From: an uncultured Spirochaetia bacterium
Lineage (GTDB): Bacteria; Spirochaetota; Spirochaetia; CAKZLE01
Length of the DNA: 64,000 nt
Direction: 5' to 3'
Assembly (NCBI GenBank): GCA_937125225.1
Contig: CAKZLE010000023.1
Coordinates: forward strand, 124,001-188,000
Shown: piece by piece, positions 25,883-34,751 of the stretch
How the letters are laid out: each line of letters begins with the position of its first letter
Numbering within the stretch: the stretch's first letter is position 1
Translations under genes and position numbers: made by a program
Notes under the pieces: model-generated
What the model saw: the letters and a program-made list of their open reading frames with translations, nothing else
Told to the model about the DNA's origin: nothing
Database searches by the model: none

Positions 25883-27169
25883 ATGAACATGCAACGTAAA
25901 CTGCTCCTCCTATTGATGATCCTTTTGACCTGCAGTCTCTCTCTTCATGCAGAGGAAACCTTGAGTGAAGAGGCCTTAAGAGGGGAACACCTCACCATAA
26001 GACTCATGACCCTCGGGCAGGGAGATCCACTGTACATCTGGTATGGTCATGTCGGTATCATAGTTGACGATACCCTCACTGACAGATCATTGATGTTTGA
26101 TTTCGGAGTGTTCAATTTCAAACAAGATAACTTCTACCTCAATTTCTCCATGGGAAGGCTTTTTTATCAGGTCATGGCCTCATATGCCGAGCAGAGAATC
26201 GACTATGCCGTAGATTCGAAGAGAAATACCTCGATGATAACCCTTGATCTACCTCCCGAGAGCAGATACAAGATCTATACGGCACTCATCGATCATATCC
26301 AACCGGAGAATCGTACCTATCTCTATCATCATTACTATAACAATTGTTCGACGAAGATCAGGGACATCATCGATATGGGTGTTGATGGGCAACTAAAACA
26401 GTGGTCAGAAGATATCCCCTCTCAATACAGTTATCGGGAACACATCAGGCGTTATTCCGGAAACAGCCTCATCATGGATTTCATCCTGAACTTCCTGCAG
26501 AGTTCTGTGATTGATACTCCTATCTCTGTTTGGGATGAGATGTTTCTCCCAGATCGTATGGAACGAGCCCTTATGCGATTCTCTTACACTGATGAGTCTG
26601 GAGTATCAAGACCAATCGTCTCAGAGAGGGAGATCCTCTCTGATTTCGAGGACAGACCAGAGATACCAGACCTATGGACACCAAAATGGCCGTGGGCCTT
26701 AGCTCTGGGGAGTCTTATCGGCATCTTTGGGATCCTTCTGAGATATCTTGTTGATATGAAAGATCTAAACTTCATAAAAATCCTACTTGGAGCCTACCAT
26801 ACGGTGTTAGCACTATTCGGAGGACTTCTGGGTACTGTTCTACTATTTATGATGCTCTTTACTGACCATGATGTGACTTTCGGGAATGTCAATCTTTTGT
26901 TACTGAATCCTCTTCTTCTCTATGCTGCTCTTAAAGGTATCCTGTTGATCTTCGGAAAGCAGAAGAACAGACATATAAGAGATATAGATAATCTCTGGGC
27001 TATCATGTCCTTGCTCTCTTTGACATTGCTATTCTTGAAATTTTTCTCTATTATTGTCCAACAGAATCAGATGTCAATAGCTCTGATCGTTCCGATCAAC
27101 TTTGCTTTAGGGATATATCCTTTGATCAGAAGACGACGGGATAGAAAGAGTACTGAAGAGGAGAGATGA
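25883..27169 (+). CDS. DUF4105/Lnb-type periplasmic domain protein with membrane C-terminus
   Basis: A protein of 428 aa. A signal peptide (LLLLLMILLTCSLSLHAEE) leads into the DUF4105 domain (residues about 30-200), an NlpC/P60-like fold: IWYGHVGIIVDD with His56, FDFGVFNFKQDNF, NFSMGRLFY and HHYYNNCSTKIRD with Cys155. Cys and His would be the catalytic pair. After about residue 265 there are about five membrane spans and a basic end. The domain occurs in Bifidobacterium lacto-N-biosidase and many Bacteroidetes proteins, with no general function known to me. The domain would face the periplasm. Confidence 0.85.
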   Translation: MNMQRKLLLLLMILLTCSLSLHAEETLSEEALRGEHLTIRLMTLGQGDPLYIWYGHVGIIVDDTLTDRSLMFDFGVFNFKQDNFYLNFSMGRLFYQVMASYAEQRIDYAVDSKRNTSMITLDLPPESRYKIYTALIDHIQPENRTYLYHHYYNNCSTKIRDIIDMGVDGQLKQWSEDIPSQYSYREHIRRYSGNSLIMDFILNFLQSSVIDTPISVWDEMFLPDRMERALMRFSYTDESGVSRPIVSEREILSDFEDRPEIPDLWTPKWPWALALGSLIGIFGILLRYLVDMKDLNFIKILLGAYHTVLALFGGLLGTVLLFMMLFTDHDVTFGNVNLLLLNPLLLYAALKGILLIFGKQKNRHIRDIDNLWAIMSLLSLTLLFLKFFSIIVQQNQMSIALIVPINFALGIYPLIRRRRDRKSTEEER

Positions 27170-27546
27170 AGATGAAAGAACGAGTCGTAGTACTTGGTGC
27201 AAGTTCTAAACCTGATAGATATTCATATAAAGCTATAGCATTGTTGCAGGAGCATGATCATACACCGATTCCTGTATCCGTAAGAGATGAGGAGATCCTA
27301 GGTTTGAAAGCGGTGAAATCGATCTCTCAGATCGATGAACCTATCGACACGGTCACCCTTTATGTCAATCCAAAGATCCTCTCTGAGGTCGTTGATGATA
27401 TCATAGCCATCAGGCCAAAACGGGTTATCATGAATCCAGGGACTGAATCACCCGAGGCAGCAGAGCAGTTCAAACAGCATGGGATCAGAGTGTTAGAGGC
27501 TTGTACCCTCGTTTTACTCAAGACAAACCAATATTCAAAAGCATGA
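27166..27546 (+). CDS. CoA-binding protein, YccU-like
   Basis: A protein of 126 aa with the single-domain CoA_binding_2 fold: VVVLGASSKPDRYSYKA, PIPVSVRDEEILGLKAV, DTVTLYVNPKILSEV and MNPGTESPEAAE. The family is thought to bind CoA or related nucleotides; its role is unclear. The start overlaps the DUF4105 stop by 4 bases (ATGA), with GAGGAG upstream, and the gene overlaps the next one in the same way, so the three form one operon. Confidence 0.88.
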   Translation: MKMKERVVVLGASSKPDRYSYKAIALLQEHDHTPIPVSVRDEEILGLKAVKSISQIDEPIDTVTLYVNPKILSEVVDDIIAIRPKRVIMNPGTESPEAAEQFKQHGIRVLEACTLVLLKTNQYSKA

Positions 27547-28190
27547 TCAAAGAACGTAGGTACTCAAGAACATTTGCCAATATCCCAGATGAGAAACAGC
27601 ACTTCATCATCGAAAAGGCGATCAAGGAGTTTGCTCAGAAAGGTTATATCACCGCTAATATAAATAGGATAGCAAAAGAGGCAAATATCAGTATTGGTTC
27701 TATGTACAGCTATTTCCCCTCTAAAGAGGCTCTCTTCCTATCGATCATCGATGAGGGTGTCGGGGTTCTGCAGGAGGCTCTCAAAGGAGTTACCGATACG
27801 AAAGGAGGCTTCTTCGACAAATATCATCAGATGCTCAAGGCCGCTATCACCTATGCAAAAGAGTATGAATATCTTCACCAGATATATCTGGAGATCTCGA
27901 CAGAGGGACTCTCCCACCTCGCAACAGAGTTGACTCAGAGTATGGAGAGTGTCACCACAGAGGTCTATGAGATCATATTGGCTGAGGCCGAAGCATCAGA
28001 TGAGATCAGAAAGGGACTTGATAAACAGGTAGTAGCCTTCTGTCTCGATAATATCGCGATGATGCTTCAGTTCTCCTTCGCATCAAAGTACTATTATGAA
28101 CGAATGAAACTCTTCATCTCTGGAGAGCGTGATGAGGATGAACTCATAGATTCTATCATATCTATCCTTAAGAACGGGATGGCCCCTTAA
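27543..28190 (+). CDS. TetR-family transcriptional regulator
   Basis: A protein of 215 aa. The N-terminal HTH is clear: KAIKEFAQKGYITANINRI, KEANISIGSMYSYFPSKE. The C-terminal ligand domain is variable, as usual. I start at ATG 27543, which overlaps the previous stop as ATGA; there is no separate binding site. It ends the DUF4105 operon, so it may control it, though no clear dyad overlaps that promoter. Ligand unknown. Confidence 0.92.
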   Translation: MIKERRYSRTFANIPDEKQHFIIEKAIKEFAQKGYITANINRIAKEANISIGSMYSYFPSKEALFLSIIDEGVGVLQEALKGVTDTKGGFFDKYHQMLKAAITYAKEYEYLHQIYLEISTEGLSHLATELTQSMESVTTEVYEIILAEAEASDEIRKGLDKQVVAFCLDNIAMMLQFSFASKYYYERMKLFISGERDEDELIDSIISILKNGMAP

Positions 28191-28765
28191 TAGGGTGTCT
28201 GTAGCGCAGAGATCATCGTAAACTCACCATAATCAGGTAGTTCCATCACACTTACAGCAAAGATATTCAAAACAGAAGTAACCGCTCGCTCATAGTTCAA
28301 GAGTTGACTATGATAGACTGCGACATGATCGCCAAGCATCATCTCATTGGCCATCAACTCTCTAACCGGTATCAGCAGTGGTGAGGGAATAGCTTTCCCA
28401 TACTCCTTTGATAGTTCGATGACACAATCATTGAGCAGATCATCTAGACTCAGATAGAGATGAGAAAGTTCTTCGACTCCAAGGAGGCTGATATCCCCTG
28501 CAGGAAGCACTGCCTCAAGCTGAATACCAAATTCCTTGAGTACCTGAACTTCTTCAGATTTCAATCTACCCGAGAGTTCTGCGACGGAATCAAGACGTTC
28601 CTCGAACAGAGTAGAGATAGCAACCTGTTGGGTATCAAGAGTATCTATCCACTTCTCAAGACCTCTTCTCTCTGCAAGGAAGACTAGTCCTATCGCAAAT
28701 ATCACGATCACACCATAGACGATGATCCGAAACCAGATTGGTGGGTTCTCAACGGAAAATGCCAT
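28187..28765 (-). CDS. Single-span membrane protein, weakly LemA-like
   Basis: A protein of 192 aa with one membrane segment (IIVYGVIVIFAIGLVFLA, residues about 13-30) and a helical soluble part. The layout, one span followed by long helices ending in LLNYERAVTSVLNIFAVS, recalls LemA proteins but the match is weak. AGGAG precedes the ATG. It starts 4 bases after the nucleotidyltransferase-like gene, so the two are translated together and may act together. Its 3' end overlaps the end of the TetR gene by 4 bases. Confidence 0.55.
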   Translation of the reverse strand: MAFSVENPPIWFRIIVYGVIVIFAIGLVFLAERRGLEKWIDTLDTQQVAISTLFEERLDSVAELSGRLKSEEVQVLKEFGIQLEAVLPAGDISLLGVEELSHLYLSLDDLLNDCVIELSKEYGKAIPSPLLIPVRELMANEMMLGDHVAVYHSQLLNYERAVTSVLNIFAVSVMELPDYGEFTMISALQTPY

Positions 28766-28769
28766 ATAC

Positions 28770-29519
28770 CTACTCTCCTAACTTCTCTACTGCATCAGTG
28801 AGAGCCTCATAGATCTTCATAAGATTCAAGATGGTAGCAGTATTGATCAGTTTAAGGTCCTGTGTATCACTGAAGTCATAGACCACAGCTAGTTCTGCCG
28901 AAGATAACTCGTAGAGTTCACTGATGATATCCACGATACCTGAAAAGGATTCTTCGAGGATCCTCTCGATATGGCTCTCATCTTTTAGAATGATCAATGC
29001 TCGAAAGATAGAATCCTGTGCATCACACCACTGATTGAGGAACTCTGTCAGGGGCCTTCTGCGTCCCTCTATCTGTAGGAGCAGTTGACGAAGGGTCATC
29101 ACAGACCCTCGAAGCCCCATCTCCAATTGATGACGATAAAGCGATCTGTCTATCTTGAGAGAATCGAACAGATCATCACCATGAACCACTCGTGCAGTAT
29201 GTTTGAGTTCGATATATTCCATGGTATAGATATCGGCTGACTCATTGAGTTCATCCTCTGTAACTAAAACAGGATGTATTCGATACTGCTGGATGGCACG
29301 AGATGTATAGGATGACAACTTGCCAAGCTGTTCGTCTAAAGGACCTGTGAGGACTACGAATAGTTTGATATCTGAGAAGCCGCAGATGAACGTTCCCTTC
29401 GCAGCACTTCCATAGAGTGCGACCATGCGGATCTCATCTGATGTAAAGACCTTGAGCATAGCGCTCATGAAGGCATCTACACCCTCACTGATGAATAGGT
29501 CTGGTCTCTGTTCTTTCAT
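28770..29519 (-). CDS. Nucleotidyltransferase-fold protein lacking one catalytic Asp
   Basis: A protein of 249 aa. The N-terminal half carries the polymerase-beta-type signature MVALYGSAAKGTFICGFSDIKLFVVL. The GS motif (Gly37-Ser38) is kept, but the metal-binding DxD is Ser49-Asp50-Ile51-Lys52, so the second Asp is Lys. The C-terminal half is helical, like the DUF4111/HEPN-type tails of MNT proteins. It may be a non-catalytic or altered enzyme. AGGAGAG precedes the ATG. It is paired with the downstream membrane protein gene. Confidence 0.7.
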   Translation of the reverse strand: MKEQRPDLFISEGVDAFMSAMLKVFTSDEIRMVALYGSAAKGTFICGFSDIKLFVVLTGPLDEQLGKLSSYTSRAIQQYRIHPVLVTEDELNESADIYTMEYIELKHTARVVHGDDLFDSLKIDRSLYRHQLEMGLRGSVMTLRQLLLQIEGRRRPLTEFLNQWCDAQDSIFRALIILKDESHIERILEESFSGIVDIISELYELSSAELAVVYDFSDTQDLKLINTATILNLMKIYEALTDAVEKLGE

Positions 29520-29547
29520 AAAGATCTCTCCTGTAACTCTAGTATAT

Positions 29548-29580
29548 AACGAACCCCCGCAGTTTGGGTACCTGCAGGGG
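29548..29580 (-). terminator. GC-rich hairpin after carbamate kinase gene
   Basis: AACCCCCGCAG pairs with CTGCAGGGGTT (one mismatch) around a 9-base loop, just downstream of arcC on the minus strand. There is no good T-run, so termination is uncertain. Confidence 0.5.
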
Positions 29581-29612
29581 TTAGAGATTCGGAAGTGGCT
29601 ATATTACATATA

Positions 29613-30563
29613 CTATCTCTTCGGTGATATACGAGTCCCTTTACCATGATTCACTGCATCATACAGATTCTCGGGGTTGGTAACGAGACCGACATGACCG
29701 GAGTTCTCAATGAAATCAACGACGGCCTGCATCTTGGGAAGCATGCTTCCTGGTGCAAAATGGCCCTCTTCAATATATTTTTTCGCATCATCAACGGTAA
29801 TATCACTGAGGCTCTTCTGCTCAGGAGTACCAAAATTCAGACATACCTGTTCCACAGCTGTTGAGATCACGAACAGATCCGCACCGAGCTCTTTTGCCAT
29901 GAGGGCTGCTGCGAGGTCCTTATCGATGACAGCCTCGGCCCCACTGAACACCCCTTCTTCTGAGATGGTAACAGGGATCCCACCACCACCGGCTGCGATG
30001 ACGATCGTGCCGTTATCAAGTAAGGTCCGTACGGTATCGAGTTCTACGATTCGTTTTGGAAAGGGAGATGCTACCACACGACGATACCCTCTACCTGCAT
30101 CCTCTACGATGTTCCAACCATCATTGTCTCTATGATACTCAGCATCTTCCTGAGTCATGAAAGTCCCGATAGGCTTTGAAGGATGTGTGAATGATGGATC
30201 GTCTTTAGCGACCTCTACCTGAGTGACGACTGTCGCTACAGGTCTTGATGTACCAAGCTTAGCGAACTCGTTATGCAGTGCCATCTGAAGGTTGTAACCG
30301 ATTGCTCCTTGAGTATCAGCAACACAGGAATCAAGGGGAACTGTATGCAGAATCCTTCTAGAGAACTCTGCTCTTCGCAGGATGAAACCTACCTGAGGTC
30401 CATTCCCATGTGCGATCACGATCTTGTGCCCTTCAGCTGCAAGTCTTACGATATGAGCTGCAGTCTTACGTGCAGCCTCATACTGAGCGGCAACGGTGAC
30501 ATGTTTTGTATCCTCGATCAGGGAATTCCCTCCGATCGCAATGACAATCAACTTCTTATCCAT
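29613..30563 (-). CDS. arcC: Carbamate kinase
   Basis: A protein of 316 aa that makes ATP and carbamate from carbamoyl phosphate, normally the last step of arginine deiminase or purine/agmatine breakdown. Motifs: IAIGGNSLI, IAHGNGPQVG, AIGYNLQMAL, AAGGGGIPV, VIDKDLAAALMA and APGSMLPKMQA. GGAGATAT precedes the ATG. No arginine deiminase or ornithine carbamoyltransferase gene is in the window, so its pathway partner lies elsewhere. Confidence 0.96.
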   Translation of the reverse strand: MDKKLIVIAIGGNSLIEDTKHVTVAAQYEAARKTAAHIVRLAAEGHKIVIAHGNGPQVGFILRRAEFSRRILHTVPLDSCVADTQGAIGYNLQMALHNEFAKLGTSRPVATVVTQVEVAKDDPSFTHPSKPIGTFMTQEDAEYHRDNDGWNIVEDAGRGYRRVVASPFPKRIVELDTVRTLLDNGTIVIAAGGGGIPVTISEEGVFSGAEAVIDKDLAAALMAKELGADLFVISTAVEQVCLNFGTPEQKSLSDITVDDAKKYIEEGHFAPGSMLPKMQAVVDFIENSGHVGLVTNPENLYDAVNHGKGTRISPKR

Positions 30564-30623
30564 ATATATATCTCCTACTGTTTATCTATATCCAATATCA
30601 CTGGCAAACCAGCTAATTTCTCT

Positions 30624-30660
30624 ATTATAACTCCATTGCAACAAATTGCAACAAATATTT
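30624..30660 (-). promoter_or_regulatory. arcC promoter with tandem repeat
   Basis: On the minus strand TTGCAA (complement of 30646-30651), 16-base spacer, TATAAT (complement of 30624-30629). The -35 lies in a tandem duplication of ATTGCAACAA (30635-30654). The wider motif GCAACAAATTG-N-AACAA-TATTT (30638-30660) is shared with the glyA promoter. Confidence 0.6.
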
Positions 30661-30799
30661 TCTCCAATTGGCAACTTTCTTCATGATATATAAATATTAC
30701 CATACATCAGTTCAACTAGTTTGACTAATCTGCCCTAATCAGCTATGGTACGTCTCATATTATTTCTGATATTTCATCTTGGAAGAGGAGATTAGTCAT

Positions 30800-31471
30800 A
30801 TGAATCTAATAGAGCGAAAGACACAGGTCCTATTGGCCCTATTCGTCAGTTCCATGGTCATCGTCAACACACTAGGAACAAAGATCACTACGATGTTCGG
30901 AGTCAGGGTATCTGTCGGTATCCTGTTCGTCCCTATCCTCTTCCTCATAACCGATATCATCGGTGAGGTTCATGGTAAGAAAAGAGCCCAGTTCTTCGTA
31001 AAGGTATCTTCTGGTATCCTGATCTTCATGTTCACGATGATCCTCATCTGTATCAAGCTCCCTGCGAATGCAAGCTGGGAAAACCAGGAACAGTACGAGC
31101 TGATCTTTGGTAGTTCATTGAGAATGACATTTGCCAGTATCGTCTCCTTCATGATCAGTCAATACTATGATGTGATAGCTTTCGACTTCTTCAAAAGGAT
31201 CACCAATGGCAAACATCTCTGGTTGAGAAACAACCTCTCTACCATGACCAGCCAACTCATTGATACCACGATCTTCATGTTCCTTGCCTTCTACCGGATC
31301 AGTCCAAAGTTCTCCGCGGGATTCATATTCTCATTGATCGTCCCCTATTGGCTGTTCAAAGTGATCTTCGCTCTGATAGATACCCCATTGTGTTACCTTG
31401 GAGTTAGATGGCTCAGAGGAGATTCACTGACAGATAAGAAGATCGTAGGTTCACAGTCTACTGCACTATAA
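30800..31471 (+). CDS. yhhQ: Queuosine precursor transporter (VUT/YhhQ family)
   Basis: A protein of 223 aa with about six membrane spans. VNTLGTKITTMFG, FLITDIIGEVHGKKRAQ, LWLRNNLSTMTSQLIDTTIFMF and FKVIFALIDTPLCYLG are hallmarks of the family that imports queuosine precursors (preQ0/preQ1). I start at ATG 30800, preceded by GAGGAG. I looked for a preQ1 riboswitch in the upstream gap and saw none. It is convergent with the molybdoenzyme gene, only 8 bases apart. Confidence 0.9.
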   Translation: MNLIERKTQVLLALFVSSMVIVNTLGTKITTMFGVRVSVGILFVPILFLITDIIGEVHGKKRAQFFVKVSSGILIFMFTMILICIKLPANASWENQEQYELIFGSSLRMTFASIVSFMISQYYDVIAFDFFKRITNGKHLWLRNNLSTMTSQLIDTTIFMFLAFYRISPKFSAGFIFSLIVPYWLFKVIFALIDTPLCYLGVRWLRGDSLTDKKIVGSQSTAL

Positions 31472-31479
31472 GATTCTCA

Positions 31480-33537
31480 TCACAAGACCTTAGTCACCTC
31501 GACTGCTATCGTATGTGTCCTTGAACCATAGGATGGCATCGTTGGGATATCAGAGGTAAGCATATTACAATCCTGATCACGGGTGTCCTGAGGATCCCAG
31601 AAACCCTCGAGTTTACAGATAGCACCTCTTATGATCTGACTGTCGAGGGAGACGATTCCTTCAAAACAACCTACTGGACTGATAACCCTCACAGAATCTC
31701 CATGTTCTATCCCCCTGCATCTCGCATCATCAAGATGCATCCAGATCGTATCATCTACCATTCCCTGCAGTGAAGGGATCTGTACATTCTGTGAATGGAT
31801 ACGGTATCGTGCATGAGGAGTGACCATCGTCAAGGGGTACTCCTTACTAGTAAAGAGATCCTGCAGAAGAGGATAATGATCGATACCTGCTGAATCAAGA
31901 TGCTCTGATACGAGCTCTATCTTACCTGAGGGTGTAGTCAGTCGGTGGGTCTCAGGTTCTTTGAAGAAGTCCGTAAAGGCAACGAAGCCTCTCTTAGGGC
32001 TTGCAAAGAAGCCCTTCCTCTTGAAATGGTCGATATCATCGATCTCACTCTCATCAAGAAATTGTTGAATCCACTGAGACTCACTCTTCCCCTCATCGAA
32101 GTCCTCTTTGAATCCTAACCGACTCGAGAGATCACAGAAGATCTGATAATCGGTCTTCACGCCAACAGGAGGTTCTATCACCTTCTGAGAATAGAAGAGG
32201 AACCCTGAATTCGAAGAACAGAGGTCCTCTCGCTCAGGGAACATCGCAACAGGAAGTATGATATCACTGTATCTGCAGGTCGGAGTCATGAACATCTCAT
32301 GGGTGACGACAAAATCAACCTTACCAAAAGCATCTTTGACCTTAGTGGTATCGCTACTTTGTAGCAGATAGTTTCCACCGACATTATAGATCACTTTGAT
32401 ATCTGTGGGATATCCACCAGAGGTGCCCTGAAGAACCGCATCGGCCCACCTGTAGACAGGAACACCATTACAGGTAGCAGGAGCAGTCATGGAGCCGTAT
32501 CGAACCTTTGGGACCTTATTCCATTGCCCCCCACCGATACTACCACCACACGTTCCTCCATTACCGGCCATCAACTGAAGGAATATCAGCAACCTTTGAA
32601 GGTTCTCTCCCCCCATGACCCTCTGAACCGAGAGACCGGGAAGAATTGCTGCAGGAATATCTGCTGTCAAAGCCTCGAATATCTGATCGATCATCTGTAA
32701 AGAAATCCCACATCGTGCGGAAGCTAGTTCAGGAGTCTTGGAGACCCCATCCACCTTACCAAGGAGATAATCTGCGATATCCTTGTGCCCCTCACAAACA
32801 GAATCGAGACTCTGTAATCTATCGGGAAACCTCTGGATACAGAGATATCCCAGAGCTGCTGCAAGATAGGAGTCTGTCCCTGGTCTGATACCGACCCATT
32901 CCCCTCCACACAGGGAGACACTCTTGGTCTCTCTCGGGTCGATGACGAAACAGGGGATACCCCGCTTCTTCACCTCTCTGAACACCGATTCTGATTCACA
33001 CCCGAATCGGGTATCAAAGGGATTATAACCCCAGAGGATAATAGCTTTTGAGTGGAGAACCGTTCGTATATCGATTCCTACCGTCTTGGTCCCAAAGATA
33101 TAAGGGTTGATGAAATCTACCACCTGAGAGCTATAGGTCCCAAGGGTATCGGTAAAGTCACCCATCATGGCAAGAAATCTTGAAGTGAGAGTATCAGTAT
33201 TATGGAGAGCCCCTCTGCAGGAGCCAGAACCACCGAGTCTCATGATCTGAGCTGCATCGACAGTCCCGAGCCTCTCCACGATCTCTGTATAGGCTGTTTC
33301 CCAGCTGATAGGGATGAACTGATCCTCTCCCCGTCTACCGACTCTCTTCAAGGGAGTAGTCAGACGGTCCTCATGATAGAGTATCTCCGGCATACGATAA
33401 CCTTTCACGCAACCCTGCATATAGGGAAGTCGTTCTGAGTTATCTGTTACCTTTAGCAGTAACCCATTCTCTATATGGGCTTCGAGTGCACAACCTGCAC
33501 CACAATCCTTGTTACATGATATGGGGAATCTTTCCAT
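31480..33537 (-). CDS. Molybdopterin oxidoreductase, DMSO reductase family, cytoplasmic orphan
   Basis: A protein of 685 aa. Cys8, Cys12, Cys16 and Cys43 (C-x3-C-x3-C ... C) would hold a 4Fe-4S cluster. The FIPISWETAY, AIILWGYNPFDTR and ARYRIHSQN segments are typical of the family, and DTLGTYSSQVV aligns by eye with the DmsA region carrying the serine molybdenum ligand. There is no Tat signal peptide, so the enzyme stays in the cytoplasm. No DmsB-type electron carrier or anchor and no cofactor-synthesis gene adjoins it. The start is ATG 33537, with AGAGGA upstream. Substrate (S- or N-oxide or other) not readable. Confidence 0.88.
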   Translation of the reverse strand: MERFPISCNKDCGAGCALEAHIENGLLLKVTDNSERLPYMQGCVKGYRMPEILYHEDRLTTPLKRVGRRGEDQFIPISWETAYTEIVERLGTVDAAQIMRLGGSGSCRGALHNTDTLTSRFLAMMGDFTDTLGTYSSQVVDFINPYIFGTKTVGIDIRTVLHSKAIILWGYNPFDTRFGCESESVFREVKKRGIPCFVIDPRETKSVSLCGGEWVGIRPGTDSYLAAALGYLCIQRFPDRLQSLDSVCEGHKDIADYLLGKVDGVSKTPELASARCGISLQMIDQIFEALTADIPAAILPGLSVQRVMGGENLQRLLIFLQLMAGNGGTCGGSIGGGQWNKVPKVRYGSMTAPATCNGVPVYRWADAVLQGTSGGYPTDIKVIYNVGGNYLLQSSDTTKVKDAFGKVDFVVTHEMFMTPTCRYSDIILPVAMFPEREDLCSSNSGFLFYSQKVIEPPVGVKTDYQIFCDLSSRLGFKEDFDEGKSESQWIQQFLDESEIDDIDHFKRKGFFASPKRGFVAFTDFFKEPETHRLTTPSGKIELVSEHLDSAGIDHYPLLQDLFTSKEYPLTMVTPHARYRIHSQNVQIPSLQGMVDDTIWMHLDDARCRGIEHGDSVRVISPVGCFEGIVSLDSQIIRGAICKLEGFWDPQDTRDQDCNMLTSDIPTMPSYGSRTHTIAVEVTKVL

Positions 33538-33630
33538 CACTATCCTCTCTATTCTTTAGATGATTCTAATATATGGGTTTTTTCTTTTCAATCTGTTATA
33601 CTTCCCAATCATCAGTAATGGAGGTCTTTC

Positions 33631-33927
33631 GTGTCAATCTACCGAATTCATTTCACCTGGAAATCAAAAGAGGTCACTCTCAGCGCAAAGCTTCTCGATA
33701 TGACACATCCCTACTTCGTTTCGATCAAGGAGATTCTCTTACCGAAGGCTAGTTCATTGATCATCGATCCCGGTAGAGAGGAGTTCGAGAAGACCTTCGG
33801 GAAGGCTAACCATCTCATGATCCCCTTTCAGGGAGTCTCTCTCATAGAGGAGATCGATGAGAAAGATATCGAGAATGAGAAGAGGATATCTGCCTTCTCT
33901 ATCATAGAGACAGAGAGGAAAAACTAG
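33631..33927 (+). CDS. DUF1820 family protein
   Basis: A protein of 98 aa. The pattern IYRIHFTWKSKEVTLSAK, then HPYFVSIKEIL, SSLIIDPGREEFEKTFG and MIPFQGVSLIEEID matches DUF1820, a small beta-rich family without known function. GTG start with GGAGG 8 bases upstream. The next gene begins at the base after its stop codon, so the two are coupled. Confidence 0.85.
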   Translation: MSIYRIHFTWKSKEVTLSAKLLDMTHPYFVSIKEILLPKASSLIIDPGREEFEKTFGKANHLMIPFQGVSLIEEIDEKDIENEKRISAFSIIETERKN

Positions 33928-34671
33928 ATGATCCTGATAGCAGGGGACAGCCTTACCGCAGGTAATATCGGAATAGGTTTCACAGAGTTTCTCCCTGAAG
34001 GATCATATCTTTTCAGGGGAATCGATGGGGATACGATGAGAGGGGTAACCTCAAGGACTCTTCGCTATATCAGACAGTCTAAGATAAGGACTCAACTCCG
34101 TGGGATAGTCCTTGAATGTGGGACCAATGATGTATTGCTCCCCTATCTTCTTAGTAGCCCCCTCAAGCTTTTGAGGGATTCTGCTCATACACTGATCAGA
34201 GAATCCTCTGAACCGTCAGGTGATTCACTTGAATTCTACACTATCTACAGAGAACGGCTGAGAGCTATCATCAAGGAGACCTCCGGTATACTCGAGACTA
34301 ACCAGATAGCGATCACGACTCTACCACCCATTGGAGAGGATCTTGACCATGAGCTACAAGATCTCAGAAAAGGTCATAATACTCAGATAAGAAGGATCTC
34401 AGAGGAGTTTTGCCTCTCACTGATCGATCTAGAGGCAGCGATGCTAAGACTCTACCGGGAATCTCCACCGTTCAAAGAATCCCCCTACTTCATGGATGAT
34501 CCCGGTAATTTCATCATCGATGCAAGACTCATAGCCTCTGATCATCGTAAAGCCCTGGCTCTTACACAAAAGCGTGGTCTGAACTATACTATTGATGGAC
34601 TACATTTTAATGCAAACGGAGCAAGAGCGTTAGCTATTCCATTCAGTGAGTTCATAGAGACCCTAAATTAG
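33928..34671 (+). CDS. SGNH/GDSL-family hydrolase
   Basis: A protein of 247 aa. Block I has GDSLTAG with the nucleophile Ser8, block II RGIDGDT (Gly), block III ECGTNDV (Asn) and block V DGLHFNANGA (Asp/His). This is a complete SGNH catalytic set, so it is an esterase or lipase-type hydrolase. No signal peptide is visible, suggesting a cytoplasmic enzyme. It is coupled to the DUF1820 gene. Substrate unknown. Confidence 0.9.
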   Translation: MILIAGDSLTAGNIGIGFTEFLPEGSYLFRGIDGDTMRGVTSRTLRYIRQSKIRTQLRGIVLECGTNDVLLPYLLSSPLKLLRDSAHTLIRESSEPSGDSLEFYTIYRERLRAIIKETSGILETNQIAITTLPPIGEDLDHELQDLRKGHNTQIRRISEEFCLSLIDLEAAMLRLYRESPPFKESPYFMDDPGNFIIDARLIASDHRKALALTQKRGLNYTIDGLHFNANGARALAIPFSEFIETLN

Positions 34672-34751
34672 GATATTCTCGATTTTAGCCTTTCCTCTTG
34701 CTCACAGATTGATTACATTTAACTGTGCATAAATCGTATGAGGAGGAATGG

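Noticed and set aside
29710-30135. A 141-codon open frame antisense to carbamate kinase
   Set aside because: It is a shadow of the conserved arcC sequence with no supporting signals.
30564-30799. preQ1 riboswitch upstream of the queuosine-precursor transporter
   Set aside because: I looked for the short preQ1 aptamer pattern (stem followed by an A-rich tail pairing into the loop) and found none; the gap is explained by the arcC promoter and a tandem repeat.
34672-34751. CIRCE or other heat-shock operator upstream of lon
   Set aside because: No TTAGCACTC-type inverted repeat is present in the gap.
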